Part shown: one piece after another, positions 56,463 through 64,000 of the stretch
How the letters are laid out: every line of letters begins with the position of its first letter
How positions within the stretch are numbered: position 1 is the first letter of the stretch
Assembly: GCF_002135205.1 (NCBI RefSeq)
Contig: NZ_NEFZ01000002.1
Location: 124,001-188,000, forward strand
DNA from: Acinetobacter sp. ANC 4204
GTDB lineage: Bacteria; Pseudomonadota; Gammaproteobacteria; Pseudomonadales; Moraxellaceae
Length of the DNA: 64,000 nt
Direction: 5' to 3'
The notes under the pieces: generated by a model
The model's input: the letters and a program-made list of their open reading frames with translations, nothing else
What the model was told of the DNA's origin: nothing
The model's database searches: none
Program-made: the position numbers and the translations under genes

Positions 56463-57194
56463 ATGCCCATGCAAAAATGGATCAGACCAACACTCATAGT
56501 CAATGCCTTATTTTTCATAACACTCGCAAGCAATGCTTGGGCCAAAGCAGAGGCAAAACCGACTCTCAAAACGAGCTACCAAGCTTTTGTGCCAAAAAAC
56601 TGGAAGGTTTTAGAAAAAGTCCAAGGCGATTTAAACCAAGATGGTCAAGCGGATATTGCCCTGATTATTGAAGACACCAATCCTGAACATTTCGTTAAAA
56701 ATGATCGCTTAGGGAGTGATGTCCTCAATATCAATGAACGAAAGCTTTTGGTTTTATTGAAGCAAACGCATGGTTATCAACTTGCAGCGACTAATACTAC
56801 TTTGCCGACAGAAGGTGACCTAGAGTCCCCTTGCCTCGCAGATCCACTCGGTGAGACTGAAGCGTTAAGCATTCAAAAAGGCGTGCTCAAAGTTCATCTG
56901 CACTACTGGTTAAGCTGTGGTTCATGGTATGTGACCAATCACACGTATACCTTTCGATACCAAGACCGTGCATTTAAACTGATTGGTTATGATGTCGATG
57001 ATTTCCACCGTGCATCGGGCGACATCACGGCGCAAAGTATTAATTTCATGACAGGCAAAGTAAAAAGTACGACAGGTGAAAATGAATTTGCTGAAAGCAC
57101 TCAACCTGTCAAGATTCAATGGTCAACGCTCAAACAGCGCTATGCATTGAAACTCGAACAGGTTCAGTTCAATGAACCACTTGAGTTTAAATAG
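56463..57194 (+). CDS. Secreted protein of unknown function with FG-GAP-like segment
   Basis: It is 243 residues. A signal peptide ends near NAWAKAEA. After the signal, VQGDLNQDGQADIALIIED resembles a calcium-type FG-GAP/dockerin turn. Two Cys (LESPCLADP and WLSCGSWY) may form a disulfide. GAGAGG precedes the ATG. No family firmly recognised; similar proteins are known as uncharacterised in Acinetobacter. Monocistronic, in convergent orientation to ygiN. Confidence 0.75.
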   Translation: MPMQKWIRPTLIVNALFFITLASNAWAKAEAKPTLKTSYQAFVPKNWKVLEKVQGDLNQDGQADIALIIEDTNPEHFVKNDRLGSDVLNINERKLLVLLKQTHGYQLAATNTTLPTEGDLESPCLADPLGETEALSIQKGVLKVHLHYWLSCGSWYVTNHTYTFRYQDRAFKLIGYDVDDFHRASGDITAQSINFMTGKVKSTTGENEFAESTQPVKIQWSTLKQRYALKLEQVQFNEPLEFK

Positions 57195-57234
57195 ATAGAG
57201 CGAAGAAAAGCTTTATCAAACTCATATGCATCGC

Positions 57235-57546
57235 TTACTGCGCTTCTAAAATACGGATTTGCACCTGAGCAACTGCACCTTCGGTTGCTTGAGCATGTTG
57301 CTGCATATTGATACTGTGCATATGTGTTTCTAAATGCTGCATGCTTTCCCATTTTTCATACATCATGATTGAAAACGGTACTTTGGTCTGTAATGCACTC
57401 TCAACAGAAGGATGATCAATATGCACGTCATAGAGATGGCAACCAGGCTCTTGTAAGACCTGCTCACGAATGTTGTTGAATGAATCAAGAACCGTTTTAA
57501 AATCTTGCTCTGAATGACAAATAATTTCAGCTATTACAGTTAACAT
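57235..57546 (-). CDS. Antibiotic biosynthesis monooxygenase-domain protein, YgiN-like (quinol monooxygenase)
   Basis: It is 103 residues with the ABM ferredoxin-like dimer fold: EPGCHLYDVHIDHP near residue 34 and FSIMMYEKWESMQHLETH near 58. E. coli YgiN is a quinol monooxygenase paired with the quinone reductase MdaB, and the same pairing is seen here. Sixteen bases separate it from mdaB upstream. Confidence 0.85.
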   Translation of the reverse strand: MLTVIAEIICHSEQDFKTVLDSFNNIREQVLQEPGCHLYDVHIDHPSVESALQTKVPFSIMMYEKWESMQHLETHMHSINMQQHAQATEGAVAQVQIRILEAQ

Positions 57547-57561
57547 CGTTGCCTCTCCGAA

Positions 57562-58143
57562 TTAAGCAAAAACTTGCGTCAAATGGTTACGGTACTGCGC
57601 CATATAGGCTTCAACTTCAGGTGCTTTAATCACATCATTCACAATAAATGTCGGTAAGGTTTGCATTCCTAAGAACTGATTGGCTTTGTGAAAAGGTAAA
57701 TAAACCCCGTCGACCCCAACCCCATGAAAAAATTGTTCAGTATCGTTAAATGCATCCATCGGTGCATTCCATGTCAACGACAGCATATAGTTTTTATCGT
57801 GAATCAGACCGCCTGAACCATATTTTTTTGAAGCATCTGCACGTGAGCGACCATCATTGGCATACAGACTACCGTGCCCTTCGGTAAAGACATCATCAAT
57901 ATACTTTTTCACAGTCCACGGCGCACCCATCCACCAACCTGGCATTTGGTAAATCACGGTGTCTGCCCACAGAAATTTTTCCACTTCAACTTTTGCATCA
58001 TATTCGCTATCGGCACGGGTCACTTGAACCTGATGCCCTAAACCTGACAAGACCTCTTGTGCAAGTTCAGTCAAGGTATCGTTTAACTGGCCATTCGAGT
58101 GTGCAAAGGTTTTTGCACCGTTAATTAATAAAATATTTTTCAT
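57562..58143 (-). CDS. mdaB: NAD(P)H quinone oxidoreductase MdaB
   Basis: It is 193 residues, flavodoxin-like fold. LLINGAKTFAHSNGQLNDT is the N-terminal FMN/FAD-binding loop, YQMPGWWMGAPW and GVYLPFHKANQFLGM are typical of MdaB. Two-electron reduction of quinones protects against oxidative stress. Paired with the YgiN-like gene as in E. coli. Confidence 0.93.
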   Translation of the reverse strand: MKNILLINGAKTFAHSNGQLNDTLTELAQEVLSGLGHQVQVTRADSEYDAKVEVEKFLWADTVIYQMPGWWMGAPWTVKKYIDDVFTEGHGSLYANDGRSRADASKKYGSGGLIHDKNYMLSLTWNAPMDAFNDTEQFFHGVGVDGVYLPFHKANQFLGMQTLPTFIVNDVIKAPEVEAYMAQYRNHLTQVFA

Positions 58144-58260
58144 TGGAAGAACCTAAAAACCAAAATCTATATAGGCACTATAGAGACTCTGTTCAGCGCT
58201 AAAAAGTAGTGAATCTGCAAAATATTATTGACTAAATATCAACAATAAATTTTAAAGTAC

Positions 58261-58284
58261 AAAAAAAGCGCCTTTCGGCGCTTC
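58261..58284 (-). terminator. Rho-independent terminator of the GST gene
   Basis: AAGCGCC-TTTC-GGCGCTT flanked by A/T, immediately after the GST stop on the minus strand. Confidence 0.85.
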
Positions 58285-58299
58285 TTCAATGCATCAAAA

Positions 58300-58911
58300 T
58301 TAAGGAATTAGACCTTCATCTCGCATTGCAATTTGTACTGACTGACGTTCAGCCACTTTATTACGGATAAAGATAATATTTTTATACGGTGATAAATCAT
58401 GTTCGATGCCATTTGACCAATTGGTGAGGACAAATAAATATGCATCCGCAGGGCCAAAATTATCATCGACCAAATAGTCATGATCCGACTCACCAATTTG
58501 TTTGTCGATATAACTAAGTAAACGATCAATCTCTGCATAGGCTTTTTCTTTGGCAGCAGCATCTAATGGCGCACCGAAGAAAACGGCATAAGCATCGTGC
58601 AATTCAGAGTTTAAATAACCTAGCCATTCTAAAACTTTGGCACGCCCTAAGCCTGATGGCGGAATAAGATCTTGTTTTGGATCATGTTGTGCTAAAAATG
58701 GCAAAATGGCTACATTTTCAGTCAGAATCAAACCTGGATTAATTTCTAAAGCGGGTACATATCCTTTTGGATTAATTTCGTAATAATCAGCACCTTTTTC
58801 TGTTTTATGTGTTTTTAAATCTACTCGGACTAAATCAAAGTCAACATTAATTTCATTGAGGATAATGTGCGCCGCAAGCGAGCACGCACCCGGTGCATAA
58901 TAAAGCTTCAT
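58300..58911 (-). CDS. Glutathione S-transferase family protein
   Basis: It is 203 residues, beta-class type. MKLYYAPGACSLAAHI has the N-terminal Tyr and the Cys-Ser used by bacterial GSTs; NPKGYVPAL and LTENVAILPFLA are the thioredoxin-domain glutathione site. The C-terminal helical domain is complete. Substrate unknown; GstA-like enzymes detoxify electrophiles and peroxides. Confidence 0.92.
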   Translation of the reverse strand: MKLYYAPGACSLAAHIILNEINVDFDLVRVDLKTHKTEKGADYYEINPKGYVPALEINPGLILTENVAILPFLAQHDPKQDLIPPSGLGRAKVLEWLGYLNSELHDAYAVFFGAPLDAAAKEKAYAEIDRLLSYIDKQIGESDHDYLVDDNFGPADAYLFVLTNWSNGIEHDLSPYKNIIFIRNKVAERQSVQIAMRDEGLIP

Positions 58912-59130
58912 ATCTGATCCTTGTTATAACTCTATTCTCTGTTTTAAATGGCTTCTAACAAACTTTCAAGTGATCAAAACCTGTAAATTGCAAAAAAGCG
59001 TAAACGAAAAATCATTCGTTCGCCTATTGAATATTGTCTAATTCACATTTTTTTTCAAGTACAACAACACTGCAATTTGCAACAGAGTTGTTTTAACATA
59101 GCCCCCTTGACCCTAAAATGAATTTGATCT

Positions 59131-60573
59131 GTGATTAGCCTTAAAAAAGATGAATGGTTTTCTAACATTCGTACCGATGTTCTTGCTGGTTTAGTGGTAG
59201 GACTTGCTCTAATTCCCGAATCTATTGCTTTTTCAGCAATTGCAGGTGTAGACCCTCAAGTCGGACTGTATGCCTCCTTTTGTATCGCAGTGAGCATTGC
59301 TTTTTTTGGCGGTCGTCCAGCCATGATTTCAGCTGCTACAGGCGCGATGGCTCTACTCATGATCACGCTGGTCAAAGAGCATGGCCTACAGTATTTACTG
59401 GCGGCAACTATACTCACTGGTGTCATTCAGATCATTGCGGGTTATTTTAAAGTCGCCAAACTGATGCGTTTTGTGTCGCAGTCAGTGGTGTATGGGTTTT
59501 TAAATGCACTGGCAATTTTAATCTTCATGGCACAGCTTCCAGAACTCAGCCAAATGAATCACTGGGGCTATGCATTTGTTGCACTTGGCCTCGCTGTGAT
59601 TTATCTGTTTCCCTATCTGCCTAAAGTGGGGAAAAGCATTCCCTCACCGCTTATTTGTATTCTTGTCCTGACCGCTTTGGCGCTGTTTTTCGGCACGGAT
59701 ATGCGTATGGTCAGTGACTTAGGTCATTTCCCCAATACTTTACCTATTTTTCTTCTGCCTGATATTCCACTGACCTTTGAAACGCTACAAATTATCTTTC
59801 CTTACGCCATCACATTAGCGACCGTCGGTTTGCTTGAAAGCATGATGACCACCACAGTAGTGAATGAAGTCACAGGCACTGAAGGTGACCGTCATCAAGA
59901 ATGTCGCGGACAAGGTATGGCAAATATTGTGAGCGGTTTTATGGGCGGTATGGCAGGTTGTGCCATGATTGGACAGTCTGTGATTAATGTCAGCTCAGGT
60001 GCGCGTACTCGACTTTCAACCTTAGTGGCTGGTGTGTTTTTACTGTGTTTGGTGGTGTTTTTTAAAGACTGGCTGTCTTATATTCCAATGGCGGCATTGG
60101 TTGCCATTATGATCATGGTGGCATTTACAACCTTTCAATGGGACTCGGTTAAAAACATCGCTAAACACCCGTTACAAAGTAATATGGTGATGTTGAGTGT
60201 CGTGATCATTGTCTTAGCCACACACAATCTTGCCTTGGGTGTCTTTGTCGGGGTTTTACTGTCCGCATTATTTTTCATCAATAAACTGGAAAGTACAGTT
60301 CATATCCAATCTGAACTGCATAACCATACCCGTCGCTATGTAGTGAGTGGTCAAATTTTCTTTAGCAGCTCAGAGAAATTCTTTCAATTTTTTGACTTTA
60401 ACGAACATATTCAGAAGGTTGAAATTGAACTCAGCCATGCACATATTTGGGATATGACTTCAGTCCAAATGTTAAATGCTGTGGTTGCAAAGTTTGCAGC
60501 CCGCGGTGTAGTGGTCGAGGTGTTAGGCTTAAATGAAGCCAGCAGCACCCTCATTGACCGCATCAGCTCATAA
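59131..60573 (+). CDS. SulP-family inner-membrane anion transporter
   Basis: It is 480 residues with about 10-12 membrane helices and a C-terminal STAS domain (about 380-480, [15 protein letters not shown]). [19 protein letters not shown] near the N-terminus is the SulP signature. Members carry sulfate, bicarbonate or dicarboxylates; substrate cannot be told. The frame begins at GTG with weak ribosome-binding site and no better ATG nearby. Confidence 0.9.
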   Translation: MISLKKDEWFSNIRTDVLAGLVVGLALIPESIAFSAIAGVDPQVGLYASFCIAVSIAFFGGRPAMISAATGAMALLMITLVKEHGLQYLLAATILTGVIQIIAGYFKVAKLMRFVSQSVVYGFLNALAILIFMAQLPELSQMNHWGYAFVALGLAVIYLFPYLPKVGKSIPSPLICILVLTALALFFGTDMRMVSDLGHFPNTLPIFLLPDIPLTFETLQIIFPYAITLATVGLLESMMTTTVVNEVTGTEGDRHQECRGQGMANIVSGFMGGMAGCAMIGQSVINVSSGARTRLSTLVAGVFLLCLVVFFKDWLSYIPMAALVAIMIMVAFTTFQWDSVKNIAKHPLQSNMVMLSVVIIVLATHNLALGVFVGVLLSALFFINKLESTVHIQSELHNHTRRYVVSGQIFFSSSEKFFQFFDFNEHIQKVEIELSHAHIWDMTSVQMLNAVVAKFAARGVVVEVLGLNEASSTLIDRISS

Positions 60574-60593
60574 AATTGAAACCCTAGATAAAA

Positions 60594-60617
60594 TAAAAGG
60601 GCGATAACGCCCTTTTA
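60594..60617. terminator. Bidirectional terminator between SulP and nuclease genes
   Basis: AAAAGGGCG-ATAA-CGCCCTTTT, between convergent genes, with A/T flanks. Confidence 0.9.
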
Positions 60618-60636
60618 TTATTATCCATAAAGAGAG

Positions 60637-63096
60637 TTAAGGCTGATTCTTACGACGTCTTAGACTGCCATATAAGGCCAAACCAATTAACCCTAATGCA
60701 GACCACAGCCCTGTACTTCCCGCACTGGTTTTATCATCCTCATTAGCCACTGCATCGTTTAAGTCTAAATCCACAATCACAGGATCATGGTCAGAAGAGC
60801 GGTAAGCATCGTCTGCATAGAATGCAGCAATTTGCTCCTCAGTTTTATATTCTTCGTTATAGTCCAGTGCCGTCGGTTCATCCGCATTGATATGCCATGC
60901 AAATGCTTTTTTCACCAAAGGATAAAGTGTTGCATCGGCAATCGCATGGTCTAAATTGCCTGCGCCACCATAACCTTGGGCATTACTGGCTACACCGAAG
61001 ACATAGCTATAGGCTGCTTTCCCCTGACCAATTTTTTCATCATTCAACAAGACTTTATAGTTGGCTTGTTCAAGCGCCAAAATTGGGTCTTCTTTGGCAT
61101 AACTATTCATATCCCCCAACAGTAAGACATTTGGTTTACTCACCTGCGTTGGATTTTTTGCGACCCATTGCATTAACGCTTGCACTGCTTTAACGCGGGT
61201 TGGATTCCAACAGCCTTGACCATCGCCCTGATCTGCCTCTATCGAAGTTTTATCATCAGGACAGCTACCTTTAGACTTCAAATGGTTGGGAATAACTGTA
61301 AAAGTTTTCCCACCTGATAGGGCTTGAAAGGTTTGTGCCATCGTGACACGATTTTTCTGACTCTGATCATCAAAGACCGCTGCGACATTGATTGGTTTGA
61401 CCCGCTTAGCATTATAAATAATAGCAACAGCAATCGCATCGGTTCCGAGTTTGTCAGCATTTGGAGGTGTTACATATTTCCAATCGCTCCCTAGCGCTTG
61501 GGCTAAATATGCAACTGCACTACGCTCGCCATAACCATTGTTGGCAATTTCCATCAGACCATAAACATCTGCATCAATCGCTTTTAATGCACTGACAATT
61601 TTCTGATGTTGCTTTTTAAACTCAGCCTCAGAACTTGCACCACGTTCCGTCGGAAAACCTTGCGCCAAACCATTGTCATAATTCAGTACGTTAAATGCTG
61701 CAACACGAACTTGTTGTGTAGCCTTTGCTGGAACGCTCGTACGTGGGTTTTGCGCGTCTAAGACTTGCGGCGCTGTTGCATCAAGCACAGGTTGAATTCG
61801 CCATTGGTTATAACGGTATTCTAAAATGCCTTGTACATTTTGCAGTTGTGCACCTGTACGTAGGGTGTTTTTAGCACTAAAAGAAGTTGGCAACCACGGC
61901 GTTCTGTTCTGATTGTTGTAACCATCATCCAAAATCAGTTTAGAACGTAAATTTTGTTGTGCAAGCGCTTTGGCTTCCGTTGAGTTGGCAGGATATAAAT
62001 TGGTTGGAATATATAAACGCGCAGGGCTTAAAGCCAACTGACCATAACGCCCATAGTCATAGTTTTCACTGACCGTTAGAGTTTGAGGAATATTGACCAA
62101 CATACCCTGATAACGTTTCGGTGCATGGCCTGACATTTCAGTCAAATTATCAAAGGGCAAATTGATCGCCATTGGTTTAACCAAGTCTCTCGCCGAAGGA
62201 TTACAGACATTAATATCACTGCTTAAATCTTGAAGCTGCAGTTGGTTTTGATAGGTTTTTAACTTGCCTTTGAAAATGACTTCCTGCCCGACTTGCCCAC
62301 CTGTCACGCTACTTGAAGAGGGAACATAGACAAACACCGCATTACTGGTATTGGCTTGAGCTTGAGCATCTGGGGTTTGGATAAAGAAACCTGAGAAACC
62401 ATTGTTATAACGATAATCTGCCGTGATTACACCTTTCACTACATATTCCACATCTTGCGGTGCACTTTGCAATGTCGCAATTGGGGTCGCTGTCGTACTA
62501 CAGCTCAGGGTGGTCAATGGTGGTGCCACTGTATTTCCAGCAAGATAGCTGGAAAATGCATTTCGGTCTGACCATTTTTCCCATGCCGATGCCAAATCAA
62601 ACGGTGCGGTAACGTCAATCCCTGCACTGGAAACATGATTACTTAATAGTGTGCGTTTAAAACTATTCGCTGTTGCAACACTACCCCATCCAGTGCTTGG
62701 TCTTTCACCCACTGTGCCAAAGCGGTCAATCGCAATGCCATTATGATAAAGCACCAAAGCATCATCACCATTGAAAGCTAAGTTCGCCTGCTGTTGTACC
62801 GCATCGCCCAGCGCTTCTTTTAAAGCAGAATGCCCGACCAGATAATACCCCTTTGCTGCCAATTGCCCAGACAAACTCACTGTCAAATTTGCATTGGTAC
62901 TGCCATTTGCGAACTGTTTAATCTGATATTCTGCCAAATTGACCGTCGTCGGATCTGGATTATAAATTTCTAATCCTTTCTTATTTGAAGTGCCATCTAC
63001 ATACTGACTAAATAATAGTTGTGCATACGCGGGAAAAGAACAACCTGCCAAAATCAGGCTCAGGCTTAATATCTGTGGCTTAAAATTTTTCATCAT
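60637..63096 (-). CDS. ExeM/NucH-like secreted nuclease with LTD domain and GlyGly-CTERM-like tail
   Basis: It is 819 residues. A signal peptide (ending near FPAYAQ) precedes a lamin-tail-like domain (about 25-150), an OB-like middle region (about 195-300), and an endonuclease/exonuclease/phosphatase domain (about 465-780) with VRVAAFNVLNYDNG, YGLMEIANNGYG, IPNHLKSKGS, LLLGDMNSYAK and YRSSDHDPVIVDL, the metal and catalytic His/Asp/Asn. The end reads AGSTGLWSALGLIGL then a membrane stretch and RRR, resembling a GlyGly-CTERM sorting signal processed by rhombosortase. Extracellular DNase role is expected from the family. Confidence 0.9.
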   Translation of the reverse strand: MMKNFKPQILSLSLILAGCSFPAYAQLLFSQYVDGTSNKKGLEIYNPDPTTVNLAEYQIKQFANGSTNANLTVSLSGQLAAKGYYLVGHSALKEALGDAVQQQANLAFNGDDALVLYHNGIAIDRFGTVGERPSTGWGSVATANSFKRTLLSNHVSSAGIDVTAPFDLASAWEKWSDRNAFSSYLAGNTVAPPLTTLSCSTTATPIATLQSAPQDVEYVVKGVITADYRYNNGFSGFFIQTPDAQAQANTSNAVFVYVPSSSSVTGGQVGQEVIFKGKLKTYQNQLQLQDLSSDINVCNPSARDLVKPMAINLPFDNLTEMSGHAPKRYQGMLVNIPQTLTVSENYDYGRYGQLALSPARLYIPTNLYPANSTEAKALAQQNLRSKLILDDGYNNQNRTPWLPTSFSAKNTLRTGAQLQNVQGILEYRYNQWRIQPVLDATAPQVLDAQNPRTSVPAKATQQVRVAAFNVLNYDNGLAQGFPTERGASSEAEFKKQHQKIVSALKAIDADVYGLMEIANNGYGERSAVAYLAQALGSDWKYVTPPNADKLGTDAIAVAIIYNAKRVKPINVAAVFDDQSQKNRVTMAQTFQALSGGKTFTVIPNHLKSKGSCPDDKTSIEADQGDGQGCWNPTRVKAVQALMQWVAKNPTQVSKPNVLLLGDMNSYAKEDPILALEQANYKVLLNDEKIGQGKAAYSYVFGVASNAQGYGGAGNLDHAIADATLYPLVKKAFAWHINADEPTALDYNEEYKTEEQIAAFYADDAYRSSDHDPVIVDLDLNDAVANEDDKTSAGSTGLWSALGLIGLALYGSLRRRKNQP

Positions 63097-63285
63097 TTTT
63101 TATCAGTTGGTTAAATCGTATGGCAGGTTAATTTTTATTCGTTACATCATGATTAATAAATGATGACAGTTTTTAGGCTAATCAAAATAGAGCGTGCTGA
63201 ATTTGATAAATTCTGAGTAAAAAATTTGACTTGTCCTGCTCAGGACTTACAATACCGCTTTCGAATTTCTACATCTGCCAAAATT

Positions 63286-64000
63286 ATGACGAATGATCAA
63301 TTAGACCAGCAAGTCGTCGAGCTAGACAACTTAAATGAACACCGCGAAATTGTGACATTTATGCGTCGTTCATCTCCGCTGAACACCTCGCAACGCACTG
63401 CGCTTGAACAATATGGTCACATGATTTTGGAATATCCTGTAGGTGACTTACGCCAACAGTTTGAACATCCAGAACGTCCGCTCACAGTTGAAATTGGCTT
63501 TGGTATGGGACGTTCATTGGTCTTGATGGCGCAAGCCAACCCTGAACGTAACTATGTCGGCATTGAAGTGCATGTTCCAGGGATCGCACAATGTGTGTAT
63601 GAAGCTGGAATTGCAGGTTTAACCAATCTTCGTCTTTTAGATGCAGATGCCATTCAAGTATTACGTGAAATGCCAGACAACAGCATCAACGCTGTGCAAC
63701 TCTACTTCCCAGACCCATGGCAGAAAAAACGCCACTTTAAACGTCGTTTCGTTTCCCATGACCGTATGCCACTGGTTGAGCAAAAGTTGGAAATGGGTGG
63801 AACATTCCACGCAGCGACAGACTGGGAACCGTATGCAGAGTGGATGATTGATGTACTTGATAACCGTCCAAATCTTGAAAATATGGCGGGCAAAGGCAAC
63901 AGCTACCCGCGTCCAGACTGGCGTCCACAAACTAAATTTGAACGTCGCGGACTCGAAGAAGGCCATAAGATCAACGACTTCTTATTTAAGAAAATAAATT
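63286..64000 (+). CDS. trmB: tRNA (guanine-N7-)-methyltransferase TrmB (3' end cut by window)
   Basis: Methylates G46 of tRNA with SAM. The ATG at 63286 opens a frame of at least 238 codons reaching the window end, near the expected C-terminus. EIGFGMGRSL is the SAM-binding loop, VGIEVHVPGI follows it, LYFPDPWQKKRH is the catalytic family signature, and ATDWEPYAEWM is near the C-terminus. No stop codon inside the window. Confidence 0.95.
   Translation, partial: MTNDQLDQQVVELDNLNEHREIVTFMRRSSPLNTSQRTALEQYGHMILEYPVGDLRQQFEHPERPLTVEIGFGMGRSLVLMAQANPERNYVGIEVHVPGIAQCVYEAGIAGLTNLRLLDADAIQVLREMPDNSINAVQLYFPDPWQKKRHFKRRFVSHDRMPLVEQKLEMGGTFHAATDWEPYAEWMIDVLDNRPNLENMAGKGNSYPRPDWRPQTKFERRGLEEGHKINDFLFKKIN

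Overview
The window looks like chromosomal DNA of an Acinetobacter-type gammaproteobacterium (Moraxellaceae). This rests on low-GC housekeeping genes, the order kdsD-kdsC-lptC-lptA-lptB, an isolated gspL-gspM pair next to pyrD-cvpA-purF, a late cobalamin cluster, and an assimilatory nitrate locus built around NasA, NirB and NasS/NasT. Genus assignment is inference from gene content; species is not assigned. No complete insertion sequence, prophage, CRISPR array or rRNA operon was seen. Nearly all the DNA is core or common accessory metabolism.

Layout. 1-3.4 kb: Kdo synthesis and lipopolysaccharide/lipooligosaccharide export (kdsD, kdsC, lptC, lptA, lptB; lptB is cut by the window start). 3.7-7.3 kb: overlapping cobalamin nucleotide-loop operon (2H-phosphoesterase-like gene, cobU, cobT, cobC, cobS). 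7.4-8.9 kb: tRNA-Gly and cysS. 9.1-22.6 kb: molybdenum cofactor genes (moaA, moaE, mobA) beside the nitrate assimilation locus: nitrate/nitrite transporter, nirB, a NirD-like/FAD reductase fusion and nasA on the minus strand, with nasT-nasS divergent. 22.9-28.7 kb: a small DUF1871-like gene, a decayed membrane-protein gene, a KAS III-like synthase and hrpA with a palindromic repeat inserted in frame. 29-36 kb: ahpC, gloB, tRNA-Leu/tRNA-Trp/tRNA-Leu, a protein kinase-like gene overlapping a patatin phospholipase, a DUF815 ATPase and a YcaC-like hydrolase. 36.6-43.8 kb: tsaD / rpsU-yqeY, bepA-like protease, a hydroxyacid reductase, a HolD-like gene and a degenerate M48-like membrane protein. 43.9-51 kb: purF, cvpA, pyrD, gspM, gspL, sixA, gpsA, nitroreductase. 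51-58.9 kb: lipoprotein, RhlB-like helicase, cold-shock protein, TusA-like protein, rpoH, thiS-thiG, secreted protein, ygiN-mdaB, GST. 59-64 kb: SulP transporter, a large secreted nuclease with a GlyGly-CTERM-like tail, and trmB (cut by the window end).

The best integrated story is nitrate assimilation. NasS (nitrate sensor) and NasT (ANTAR RNA-binding antiterminator) lie divergent to the structural operon. Upstream of the transporter I read a close sigma-54 -24/-12 match, and at the predicted transcript start two adjacent hairpins, each with a six-base loop carrying A at position 1 and G at position 4, the known ANTAR-target signature. A second sigma-54-like match faces nasT. This suggests dual control: nitrogen limitation through NtrC/sigma-54, and nitrate through NasS/NasT acting on leader RNA. 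NasA needs the molybdenum cofactor made by the adjacent moa/mob genes. The NirD-FAD fusion may be its electron donor.

Most gene calls rest on recognised family motifs in the translated sequence. Several starts were moved from the longest open frame to an ATG with a better ribosome-binding site; each case is noted.
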